From assembly GCA_963556145.1 (NCBI GenBank), contig OY744467.1, forward strand, positions 2,170,001 through 2,234,000: a stretch of 64,000 nt of DNA, read 5' to 3'. Both the position numbers and the translations under genes were made by a program. Positions 1 through 10,897 of this stretch are shown piece after piece. The notes under the pieces are model-generated. The model was given only the letters and a program-made list of their open reading frames with translations. It was not told the DNA's origin and made no database searches. This DNA comes from Hygrocybe punicea. Its lineage: Eukaryota > Basidiomycota > Agaricomycetes > Agaricales > Hygrophoraceae. Positions within the stretch are counted from its first letter, which is position 1. Every line of letters starts with the position of its first letter.

Positions 1-499
1 TCATCACATGTATCTGGACAGAACCTATCCTCTACTCCCCAAGATACAGCCCCATTAGCCCGTGAACGATATTCCTCCCATCCTGCGCGCAGAACGATAA
101 TCATGAACACTTTACTTCCAATACTCCGGAAGCCGGCCTCGTCAATGATTCCCATAACCTTCCTCCACTAATATTATTCCGAGGAGGGACGTTGCCACTA
201 GTGAGGATTGTCCTGTAAGAAGACAACTTGGGCGACTGTGGAACTGCCAGTATCAATCATTGGTACCGAGGTCGCTTGTAAAGACGGTGTCTTGGCAAAA
301 TATAACAAGTCAAGGTTGTCGCCTGCGGGCACTTCACGGTATCTCTCCAGCCTGCTTGACATCACGCTAATGCAAGAAACTCACTTACATGGCCAACATA
401 TTCGTAGCAAAGGCCTTGTTCTAAGTCGTGTTCGAACTCCAAACATGCCACAATGTTGTAAGAAATGCTACAACGAACCTTGCAAAGAATATCAGAACT
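1..499. other. window edge, no gene recognised
   Basis: Downstream of REX1 (which ends at 500 on the minus strand). Short open frames exist on the plus strand from about 208, but they lack an ATG start, resemble no family I know and run into the antisense of REX1. I see no RNA gene or repeat. Confidence 0.4.
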
Positions 500-2837
500 C
501 TACTGTTTGATGCAGATGAACATTAAACCCCTCTTCGCGAGCTCAACAACTTCCTCCAGTTCTCTTCCATCACTCGTAGTCCACCACATGTCCTTCTCTA
601 GATCCTCCAATGTTTTCCCACTCTTCATAGCATTATCAAAGGCGTACTTCCGTGCATTGAGGTACGCCATCCGTCGTGGGTCAGAGTGACCTGTGAAGAT
701 TAGGAGTGCGGTGCGTGGTGGAAGAGACGCATGCAAGGTCTGTAGGTGCTTGTTGAGTGCTGCGAGGACAGGAGTGACGGCTTGCGGAGAGTCAGCAGGT
801 GGGGCCGTAAGCTTCATGGGACTCTCGTTCGCTGAGATTTTGGAGGTTTTCCCTGTAACAACCTCTGTAAAAAGCCTATCAAACATTCAAGGAATTTGAA
901 TGGCTCACAACCGAGAATATCGGCTAGGGCGACGAATCTTCCAAAGATGAACTGGTGTCCGGGAATGACCTGCAATAAACCCTCCAAAACCTCATCGTCG
1001 CTCTGGCACGATACCGTCGAGGTAGCTTTAGCGCCATGCATAGCCGCGGGATTACCGTGGTCTACTACAGCCGAGCGGACCGTTCCTGACTCGCCGCGTC
1101 CCGTCGAGCGCGCCATGCGCTCGAAGATGGATTCATAGTCGGTCTTGAATTCGCCGTACCCCGGACCTACCCGCCGGTAATTCGTCTCATAAAAAGGAGG
1201 AGATGTGGGGCAAGACAAACCATTGACAACTTTCTTCTTCAACAAATCCAAGCACGCCCTCGCATCTTCTTCAGGATCATGTCCACCCTCTCCCCGTGTC
1301 TGGATCTCCCTCCCACACCATTTGTTCGTCAACCAGGCAAGACCCGGTTTTAGCGGGCGGCCCCTCGGGTGATGGAAAAGAAGGGCTGTGTCAATGCAAC
1401 GAGGGTGGCAAAGTTTTAGAGCCCTCAGGTCGGATTCGAGGGAATGGCCAAGAAGTATTGGCGTAGAAAAGGACGATGAGAGGAGGGAGAGGAGCCGAGT
1501 CTGAACTTCGGCTAGAGTCGTAGTTGCAGGACCGAGAACGGCTTCTGTTATTCCGGACCAACTGCCATACGATGTCAATATTCGAAGATAAATATGACGA
1601 CAACGCAACAGACCGAGTCAGATAATCGAGAATGGGTTTTGGTGGTTTGACGAGCTGGTCGTAGACGACAATACCGGAAGAATAATCGATTATGCACACT
1701 CTGGTGAGCTCCTTGCCATCTTCTGTCAAGCACTAGGCAACTCGATGTCAATCAAAGCATCCAAAAATAGAAATAAAGTGATTTGCCATTTCGCAATCAA
1801 TTGCATAGATAGTGGTTTGAGTTTTCTCTGGAGTTTGGGAGAATAGAGATTCCTGAGGGGTTTCTGGAGTCTCCACCCATCCCGGGGGCTTTTCGAATAG
1901 ATCGGCCATGTAAGAAGGAATTGGATAGTCGTTTTCGATCATCTGCTCCAACGACAACACGTAGCGCGCGGGGTCTTTATCAATCGCGAGAGCGCGACCT
2001 ACTGTAAACCAATCCAGAAACGAAACATTAGATTCTCGTTGAGATAAAAGAAGGAAAGCCATACATGTAAGTTTCTCTTCGTGTCGCTTCTTTTTCTCTT
2101 GGCTGCTGACAGGCCCATGGAAGAATGCGTTCAGAATAGAAAACATGCGGGTTTGATCGCCTGGTGCGCGGGTGGGGCAAGCATGACTGAAGGTGGACGT
2201 GATGAAAGGGATGTCAGTGCTGGAACCTGATGCCGCGATAACTGATGGCAGAGGGATGGAGATGGGTAGATTTGGATTAGTCGTCGCAGAGGTAGGGAGT
2301 GGTGGAAGAGACAGCAAGGGCGCGGTTAAACCTGGTATGAGGAGGGTGACGACTCTGTTTATGGCTCGAACATTCTGTATTGGTGGATTAGTTGGACATA
2401 TTAATAGCACACATTGCGGAGCACCTCAACCCTAAGCCAATTTTGTGGTGGTGCATCCGCTACGATATGGAGTACGAGTTCTCGAATGTCCTGTCAACAA
2501 TGTGGTGAGATATTGGCACTGGGGTAGATTGGACCACCCACATCGATGCCTATTGCATGCGTTCTCTTGAGAATCTCTGAATTGTGGTACATAAACCGTG
2601 GAGGGATAGCCTGGATTCCTTACGAGTTCAATGAATCCAGAACATGCGATATGCATTTGCGATAAAGTTACACACAGTGAGTCTCTCTTCTATCTTTTTG
2701 CGTTTTTTGTCTTTGCGCTTTCCAACTTTGGTCCACTCGCCTCCTTCCGAATCATCATCTTGGACAATCCCTACGGATATTGGCCTTGTTTCTTGGTGAA
2801 TTGGGGACGACGGCGAGGATGGTCGAGGTCTCTTCAT
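500..2837 (-). CDS. REX1: RNA exonuclease, REX1/RNH70 type (DEDDh 3'-5' exonuclease)
   Basis: Nuclear 3'-5' exoribonuclease of the REX1 family, which trims 3' ends of 5S rRNA, tRNA and other small RNAs. The start at 2837 (MKRPRPSS) opens a basic, lysine-rich N-terminus (residues 35-50) fitting a nuclear signal. The exonuclease domain starts with AIDCEM (the D and E of DEDDh, near 1765-1790), continues LGHSLESDLRAL (second D block, near 1420-1450) and ends GGHDPEEDARACLDL (H and final D, near 1240-1280). A C-terminal extension containing GHSDPRRM matches the fungal REX1 tail. About 600-650 aa in several exons. One intron interrupts the active-site motif directly after AIDCEM; the only donor keeping the frame is GC (GCAAAT), with acceptor CCTAG. 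A 63-nt intron near 2000-2065 is stop-free in frame. The REX1 assignment over REX3/REX4 rests on the C-terminal tail. Confidence 0.85.
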
Positions 2838-3296
2838 TTGTAGAACAATTGTCTATTTTAGGGTTATCCTTAGCAAATTAGCACAAAGTTCACGTTCAAG
2901 GACGGTCAAGGGAGTCCGTTCATGCCGGTCGGCCCGGTGTCGGGAGCCAAATCGGACGTTCGAAATTATTTTGATACTCCGCTCGGTAACTACCCCTGTC
3001 ATACTAAAGGACAGTACTAATAGTGGTAACCATCGAGGAATGATCACCAGAATGCTTTCGCGGTTGTCAAGTTAATGGTGTCAATACAATAATCCATATG
3101 CACCGGTATTCCACAAGTTTGCTTCAGTCAAGTTCAGTGCTCGAGAAAGAAGTCTGCAGGAACTCGAATAAGATTTGCACATAAACTTGAATGTCTTGAC
3201 ATGACAAAGAAATGCCAAGGAACAAACAATATTATTATAACCCCCGACGGAGCTCAGGCTGTCACTCGTTTTTCCACCTCCAACTCCACAACCACC
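2838..3296. promoter_or_regulatory. divergent promoter region, REX1 / aspartic protease
   Basis: About 460 bp separate the two start codons, so both promoters must lie here. I see no convincing TATA box or palindrome and cannot assign regulatory sites. Confidence 0.4.
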
Positions 3297-5212
3297 ATGA
3301 TGATACCTCTCGTTCTTTTTATCCTTCCAGCTCTTTCTTTGGGCGTAGCGGTGAACACTGACCCTCTGCACTTCCCCCTAATTCGTCGGTCGCTAGGCCC
3401 CCGCGATGACTCGTATTTGCCCCGCATTGCCGATGCTCTTCGCTCAAAATATGGCTATGCTACTGTCCAGAAACGCCAGACTTCCGCTGGAGTGCCCATC
3501 ATCAACCAGGTGAGCTTCTTTTCGAAGTACTTCTGCCATTAAACTTATTCTGCCATCAGCACGCCGACTCGAGTTACTTAGGAACCATTAATATTGGCAC
3601 ACCGTACGTACTCACCTCTAACGTACTCTAGAAGTTCTCAGGCTTTGTGAAATAGACCCCAATCGCTCTCTGTCATCCTGGACACGGGTTCGTCAGATCT
3701 CTGGCTCGCTTCAACCTCCTGCCAAACCTGCTCTGCTCAAACACCATTATTCGATCCGACCAAATCATCCTCTTTTCAAACAACTGCGGGTCAGTCTGGT
3801 CAGGTAGACATACAGTATGGCTCTGGGGAGGTGATAGGCCAGCTTTCCGCCGACAATGTCAACATGGCTGGCTTTGCAGTCAACGGGCAAACTTTCCGTG
3901 AGTTTTGTACGCTCTCTCTTTTAACGGTTTGGCTAATCTCTACACCAATCCGCCAGTATCAGTGGATCAGACATCTAGTGGACTCCTTGATGGTCCCGTC
4001 TCTGGCATTATGGGTTTTGGTTTCCAGGCCATCGCTTCCACACAAGCAACGCCGTTCTGGCAAGCTCTTTTGAACAATCACCAATTCAGCTCTCCCCTGT
4101 TCTCGTTTTATCTTACTCGCTTTGAAAACGTCAACACCGCTTCAGATCTGGAACCAGGAGGCGTGCTTACCCTAGGTGGCACTAACACCTCCCTTTTTCA
4201 AGGTGACATCGATTTCGTCAACATGCCGAGTGGTGCTACTCCGAGTTTCTGGCTGTTGGATCTGACCAGTACGTTCAAAGCAAATCATTCCAGAGCCCGT
4301 TTCTCACTCAGTTTCAGGTCTGAGCGTTGGTGGAAATGCCGTCTCACTTTCGGCTGCGACATCACTCTCGGCCATCGATACCGGTACGACACTTATCGGT
4401 GGCCCGTCAGCAGATGTCAGGAGCTTTTGGGCAGCTGTACCAGGCTCTCAAGCTTTGACTGGGAATAATGCTGGATATTATGCATTCCGTATGTCCATAT
4501 TTCCGGTTTGATCCTGATTGATCCAAGACTAAATGCTGCCTCTTGGCTAGCATGTTCAACAAAATTGGACGTGAAGATTGCCTTTGGCGGAAAAACTTGG
4601 TCCATAAACAACGACGACATGACGATCCAGACTTCTCAGGCTGGTCTGTGTGTTGGTGCCATCTTTGACCTCAGTCTTGGCTCCAGTGCCACCGGCGGAG
4701 GCGGCAACCCTGACTGGGTTGTTGGCGATTCCTTTTTGGTACGTTCTGTGCTCTCCATCCTTGACATGCTGATTGGCCTCTCGTCACCAGAAAAATGTTT
4801 ACTCAGTTTACCGCGCAACTCCACCGTCTGTCGGGTTTGCACAACTGTCAGGTGGTTCAGGTATGCATTTTATTCCCCATCTCACCCTCTGTGACGTCTA
4901 TTCTCACCAGACTCTCCTACCGCTTCCTCCACCTCTGCCACCTCCGTCACGATTTCCACTGGCACATCCGCTAAATCCCTCCCTTCACCCACTGCAGCGG
5001 GAACCGGACATGGAAGTGGCTCGAGCTCTAGTACTGCTAGTGGTCCCGCAGGTACAAACACACCCTTCAGCGGTCTGTCCATCCCGTTTTGTTCAGCGAC
5101 GCCCACTGATGAATGTCCTTCTGATAACGTTCATCCAGGTGCATCGTCTGAAAAACGATTTGCTCCTGGCGCAATCGCCATGTCTCTCCTTGCTGGTTAT
5201 CTTTTGCTGTAG
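3297..5212 (+). CDS. secreted pepsin-like aspartic protease (A1 family), probably GPI-anchored
   Basis: Aspartic endopeptidase of the pepsin/A1 family, acting outside the cell or at the cell surface. The start at 3297 (MMIPLVLFILPALSLGVAV) gives a clean signal peptide, followed by a propeptide containing RR and KR sites. Both catalytic triads are present: VILDTGSSDLWLA (about 3675-3710) and AIDTGTTLIGGP (about 4370-4405). The second exon encodes the HADSSYLGTINIGTP strand that precedes the first active site, and the flap region is near 3800-3850. After the enzyme domain comes a Ser/Thr/Gly-rich stretch of about 60 residues (near 4910-5060) and a hydrophobic C-terminus (IAMSLLAGYLLL), a pattern typical of GPI-anchor addition. 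About 500 aa with roughly eight short introns. It is an isolated gene, so substrate and physiological role cannot be inferred. Confidence 0.9.
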
Positions 5213-7469
5213 TGTGCTACGTCTTGAGTTGAGATGAATATTATTACATGATAACGCTATCGCTATCTGTTTGGTTGACACTACTGACCCTTCCCACGCG
5301 ACACGCATCGCCATGTAATTATTTCTGGACAATTTTACAAAGATTGCTATACTGTGCGTACCGAATAGGAATACTGGATAGTTCCTTGATATTTCCGTGC
5401 GGTGATGGTGGAAGGAGATGAACTGAGAAAAAAAAAATGCACCGCAATCTGTACAAGAAAAAAAACCCTTGATTGAGGGGCATCAGGAACCTGATAAACC
5501 TATGCGCCATGGCACATCGAGTCGGAGAAAGCTTGCCCGGAATCAGAGTCTTGCAGTCTTTGTATTGCGTATAGAATACGTTGCAGCTTGGATACCGTCG
5601 CGTGTGTGCCTTTTGAATCGTTGGACGAACAAGATTCTGGACGGGTGTAGAGAGTCACTCCAGCTGGGACGAGTCTCCGCGTAAACTGAAAACAATGACG
5701 CTTTCTTGCCTGTGAACATTGTTGGAATCTGTGCTCTAGGGAGGTGACGTATTGGAACGTACCCCAATGTTTGTAAACCGACCAACCCACTTGAACGAAA
5801 TCAAAGAGACTGGCAATTTGCGAAGTACACAGCCGGCAAAATGGAGGGTTTTTGCGATATCCTGTGAAGCGGGTAATAAATCAGAAAAGGAAATCTAAAC
5901 AAGCCGTCACCCGGTGGAGATGTCAGGTCTAAAACCGTCCTTGCTCACTGCTCGAGCTGCGGCTATGATGATGTACATTTGTCACATCAGGCCTAGAGGC
6001 ATCGATAACACGAAACGGAGCGTGAGCAACTCTCAATTTGACCAACGCTTGAAGTGTTTCCTTTGTTTTCATTTCAGAGGTATTATCACCAGACCGGTGA
6101 TCGGGTTCAGGCTATGCACAAGATATGCTATGCATTACCGTAGAGTTGGTACAAAGATGAGGCACCAGTGAACGGACTTGAGGCGTACCTTTGGACACTT
6201 GGATTCTGAGATTGAAATAATCATAGGATTCCCATATGGATGCTCATGTTCGGTGGTCGTGGGCTGGATAAATGTTGATGTTCGAGTTGTGTGTACAAGT
6301 CCGCATTGAACGGATTGAGTACTCAGTTCAATGCAGTTGTGGGACTTGGACACTGCCACAGTTGAAAGCGGATATGTACCTGTGAGTACTTCCACGCTGA
6401 CCCTGAAATCCAAAATCGAAGGAATGCCAAATCCATTTTACCCCACTCAATATGACGAGTTGGGTTGTTAAGACGCGCGTCCTCGGGTGGAATAAACAAG
6501 ACAACGCTTCAGCATGGTTGCCAAGGGTCGGCCTTTCGTATGTAACGTAGATCGCTGTAAAGCTGTGGATATGGAAGTGAGTCCCTCTAATAAACTAGGG
6601 TATAGAAGTTTGCATGCACATTAATCAAATGACTCCAGTTCCGGAGATCTTCATGTGTGGTTTGTTAGAGTTTTTGTTAGTCCTTTCGCGGAAAAGGGAC
6701 AGGTCAGACGATGATGCACCGCACAGCCTTGATAAAATTATTCAAATCAGCTAGCTGGTGAAAAGTGTAATCTTCCTTATCTGACTGCTATGCTGTGTCA
6801 ATACGAAGATGGGCGCCTGCTGAGAGTCAAGTTGAGACCTGAAATGTCATCCCTCGAACAGCACCACCACCGATGGAGATATGCCGCCCAGCCTATGTGC
6901 GGACGTATCGGTAGGACGTATCGGTAGGCGAAAAGCACGAGTTGATGAACAATGCACGCCAACGGCTTGAGATGGCCGCTGTGAGACCGGGACCGAAGAG
7001 GCTTCACATGAAACGTATTATCGATAGCTGCGTTCAGCGCAAAGAAGAGAGAGCCCTGTGATAAACGGTAGATTAGTGGGTTGCCAACAGTACTGAGGGG
7101 ACCTGCCCAATGTGGGCCTGAGTGAGTGGCCAATGGCTATGACATTTCCGGATCCATCTTGAGATCTCCTGCGACGTCTCAGAGCCCGTAAACACTCAGT
7201 CGCCAGGGCTGTGTCTTATAATTGAATATTACCCATTAATAGTCAAGTCTTTCGAGTCTCAGCTTGTCTCTACTCCCCCCGCTTCATGCAGATCAGCGCC
7301 GAAGCACAGCGCTCGTCTGTGGCCATCTAGTCTTCTCAGAACTTCTCTCTTGTGTACTTCGAACCTGTCTCTTTACGATTTTCTACATACTTGCCTTGGT
7401 CTTCACCTTGTGTGATTCGATATCGGGCCCGCACACCTTCACTCTTGTATAACTACTATCTATCCTATA
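5213..7469. other. gene-poor interval, nothing recognisable
   Basis: About 2.26 kb between the protease and the downstream transcription factor. All frames are short (under about 110 codons) and none continues into another across plausible splice sites into a family I recognise. The last several hundred bases before 7470 presumably hold the promoter and leader of the Zn2Cys6 gene. A diverged, dead gene or a noncoding transcript cannot be excluded. Confidence 0.4.
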
Positions 7470-9675
7470 ATGGCCAATAAGGCGACACCAAACGGCACCA
7501 ATCTTAATACCTTACAGAGAGGCAAGGCATGTCTGCGGTGCAGGTGAGTCGTATTGCTAGGTCACCCACATAAAGCGCCAATCGCTTATATGTGTGTTCC
7601 TTTCAGAAAACGGAAGATGGTTAGTTTATAACGTTTCGATGGCGCTTTCGCCTAAATCCTGACGCTGTTCTGTTACAGAGATGTGACGGCGTCAAGCCCG
7701 CTTGTCAGCAATGTAGCCGCGCGAAGAAGGCTGACTGCTGCGAGTATGACGATGGGAAGGGCAAAACGAGGACCCAGATCCTACGCGAAACTATAGCCCG
7801 CTTGGAACAGAGGGTTCGGGAACTTGAGGATCCCGATTACATGTCACCCGCGATCATTCTGCATGACCCACATTTACATCAGTATTCTGGTTCATCCTCG
7901 TCTTCCGTTGCAGGTTCCCCGGAAGGTTTTTGTTCCCCGTTTCCTTCTGGTATGTCGAAACCATGTATCCTTCCGATGGGGACCTTGATGTTACATTTGC
8001 AGACTCAGCCAATTCCCCTCACGATTGCTGGACACAACTTCCCGTGAGTTGTGCTCAAGGTGGCTAGGATGTACGAGTCTAACTCCCTTGCAGGTTGTTA
8101 CATCGCCCTCGCCTGCCCCCTTTGGTGATCTATATCAGTTTGAAGAACCTCAGCCCCCGTTCGAGCTCACACAAATGTTGTAAGTCCTAACATCGAATAA
8201 AAATGGTAGTCATGTTGATATTCCGGTTTTCAAGATTGGATATCTTCTCGCCTCACCGCCATCAATGTGGTTTGGAGATCAACATGGCGCGACTAAGGGA
8301 AAATGCCAACCTTCCTGCATCGGAGCAGCGTCATCCAGTCTTAATGAACGCCATCTTTTTGTGGTCATGCTACGTTTCGCGACCGGGACCACTGTGTCAA
8401 CATGAGAATCATTACCTTACACGCGCTCTTGAATCACTTGCAGATGCCATTCGACACGCGGATAAGGTGGTTGATGTCGTGCAGGCTTCCTGTTTGCTGT
8501 CGTTGTATTTCCTCTCCAATGGCCGTATGTTGGAAGGGGGATATCATGCAAGTGCAGCTGCGTCCTTGGCCGCCCAATTTGGATTGGATAGGAGTATCTC
8601 ACAACAAAATTTTGAACCGATGCATTCGTTCAGGCTCGAGCCATCGAAGGACCCAATTGAGGAAGGGGAACGGATCTTGGCTTTCTGGCAGGCCTACAAT
8701 CTGGATTGTTGCTGGTCCGTTGTGCTGCGCAAACCCCCGACTCTCCGTGACGGTCGTTATGCTTTCAACTCCGTAAACACTTCCTGGCTGCGAGAGGCGG
8801 AGGAATATGAATCGGTTAGTATATCTTTCCACCAATGCGTTCACTCCTCACCATATCATCGGCTCAGGATCACGTCGACGGAGGGCATCATTTTCGGCCA
8901 TTCTTCGACAGCAATGCGGCTAATGTGTCGACTGGCTGCTCGACACTTGCATTTCGTGCTAAAGCTTCGGCCCTCTTTGAACGTGCTGACAGATTGTCGT
9001 CGAGTTGGGACCCACGTATGTTATATTTCAGAGGGTTGATTTCTTGACTGACATGTCGGAAAGGCATCCCTCCTTCAAATGCCATGAGAGAGGAAATCCA
9101 GGCACTGGAGCATGCCATTCTGAGATTGCAGGCATCATTGATTCCCCCACATCAACTCGATGCTATACCTTGCGACAAACACACCCTCCTCCTCGTACAC
9201 ACCCTTACGCATGCTGCAATGATTCATCTATACTCTCGGTTCGCCCAGGACGACCCGATCTCGTTCGACAAGTGCCTAAGATCAGCGAAATCATGTGTCA
9301 CTATTATCAAACACACTGCTGACGCCGATCTTGTTTTCCTTGACCCGATCATTGGTGTATGCCGATTTCCTTGTTTTCCAGGGAGTTTCCCCTACTCAAA
9401 TATTTGTTTGCTTGTGTTTTAGTCTTGTTGGACATGCGCGGCTGAGGCACTCATCCGAGAGCTTGACGGTATAGAGGCTTCGTGGCCTCTTGTTGACAGC
9501 TCAGACGTCCGAAGCGAAATTGGCAGCATCCTGTACGCTATGACCAGTTTGAGTTCTCGATTTCCGCTGTTTGGTTCGTATTTTTGTTCCATTTTCCCCT
9601 TCCTGAATACCTGTTCTGACGGATCACCCAGCGTATTTTGCAGCGAGGATCCAGAAAAGACTGGCGGAACTATGA
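7470..9675 (+). CDS. Zn2Cys6 (GAL4-type) fungal transcription factor
   Basis: Nuclear DNA-binding regulator with an N-terminal binuclear zinc cluster. The start at 7470 (MANKATPNGTN) leads into GKACLRCRKRKMRCDGVKPACQQC..CEY, giving the six cysteines in C-x2-C-x6-C-x6-C-x2-C order. The cluster is split by two introns: one after CLRCR and one after KRKM, leaving a tiny exon (ACGGAAGATG type) between them. A short coiled-coil linker follows (RETIARLEQRVRELE, near 7780-7830). The middle region (8230-9350) matches the fungal-specific transcription factor domain: a helical segment PVLMNAIFLWSCY, then VQASCLLSLYFLSNGRMLEG with the YHASAAASLAAQFGL signature. The last exon encodes AYFAARIQKRLAEL and stops at 9675. 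About 540 aa and roughly eight introns. Target genes are unknown; adjacency to the transposon island is probably incidental. Confidence 0.88.
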
Positions 9676-10576
9676 AAGTTTTTCGCATGTGACGGCACGA
9701 CAATTTGACATGGACATGGACAATAGGACTTGGCTTGTGCTGTTTCCCCCGACTTTGTTTTCTCTTCGACACTTCTGGATTTGTGTGCTTAGGCTTTGGA
9801 CTTTGGACTTTTCCGGACCTTGGACTTTTAGGCTACCGGGACTCATCATCATCATTCACGCTCTCTACGATTTTCATGACATTTGGACACTAGGACGAAC
9901 ATTTGGACATCATTTATATAACCTCCGTTCACAATAGAGTGGACATTTATCGACATGTACGAAAGTACTATAGGCATTTATATTTTCTTACTCACATTCA
10001 GGTTCTTCTGCCATGTACAGTACACACCTGAACTTGCGTCACTGTCTTTTCATGGTTCTTTTGTTATCGTGTTTTCCGCGGGATTGTGAGATTTTGCGAA
10101 AGCAATTGAATAATTTGTGTTATATAACGCAGCCGACAATTGGACGTGTTCAGACAACTGGACGGTTTGTGCTCACAGAGGAAATGGATGGATTTATTTG
10201 GGTTATGATACAAGGGGGAACCGGCATTCAAAAAACTGAACGTGGGTCGGAAAATTTTGTTTCGACAATTTCAGGGACCCCCTCTTTCCTAATATGGGTA
10301 TATTTAATTATGTAATATACAAAAAAGGCAATCCAATCTCTGTGTATTGGAATATATAGTTTGCAGTGGTTGTTGACCGCTAAGATATTTTGTGTGGAAT
10401 AAATTATATTTGCCTCTCTTTGAGAGGGTTTTTATACTACTAGCTAAATCTACTAGAAGTTTCCTGTGGTGAGTAGAATACATGCTGCGCTTTAGCATTA
10501 TTCATCGGATGGGTGTGTTTGAGTTCTGGGGTCACGTGATATGGATTACTAATCCTTTCCGCGACTATTCGGCCAC
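9676..10576. other. AT-rich intergenic sequence with GGAC-rich repeats, left flank of transposon
   Basis: About 900 bp downstream of the Zn2Cys6 gene. From about 9710 to 9915 the tetramer GGAC recurs about ten times, often as TTTGGAC or TTGGAC, suggesting decayed tandem repeats. The rest is AT-rich with no recognisable coding capacity. It ends at the TA dinucleotide (10577-10578) where the DNA transposon inserted. Confidence 0.4.
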
Positions 10577-10578
10577 TA
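10577..10578. repeat. TA target-site duplication, left copy
   Basis: TA dinucleotide immediately outside the left inverted repeat; its partner is at 13584-13585. Confidence 0.75.
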
Positions 10579-10603
10579 CTGTAGTCTTCTTAATTATAGC
10601 AAA
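10579..10603 (+). repeat. left terminal inverted repeat of the transposon
   Basis: 25 bp, perfect inverted match to 13559-13583. Just inside it GTCACG is doubled (10606-10616), with further GTCACG and TTTGCTA-like copies to about 10700; these are candidate transposase-binding sites. Confidence 0.85.
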
Positions 10604-10897
10604 TTGTCACGTCACGCTGGCCATTTGCTTTGCTAAAACCACACAATTTCACGTCACGGTTAAGTTCATTTGCTATTTGTTTTACCAGTGTCACGGAGGT
10701 CTATGAAATCAAGACTAGCCCTTCATCCTTTAATTCTTCCATAGCAAACCAAACCTCCTCTATGGCAAATGAATATTCTGACCCAACTCTATCATTCACT
10801 CCTTGCCAGAAATCCTTGAGCATGAAGGTTTCCACCCCTTCACTGACAAATAACCAAAACACAATTCGGCAGATGTAATGGAATCTAGAAAAAATTG

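Noticed and set aside
208..510. Plus-strand frame of 100 codons at the window start
   Set aside because: No ATG start at its beginning, no recognisable domain and antisense overlap with the REX1 end.
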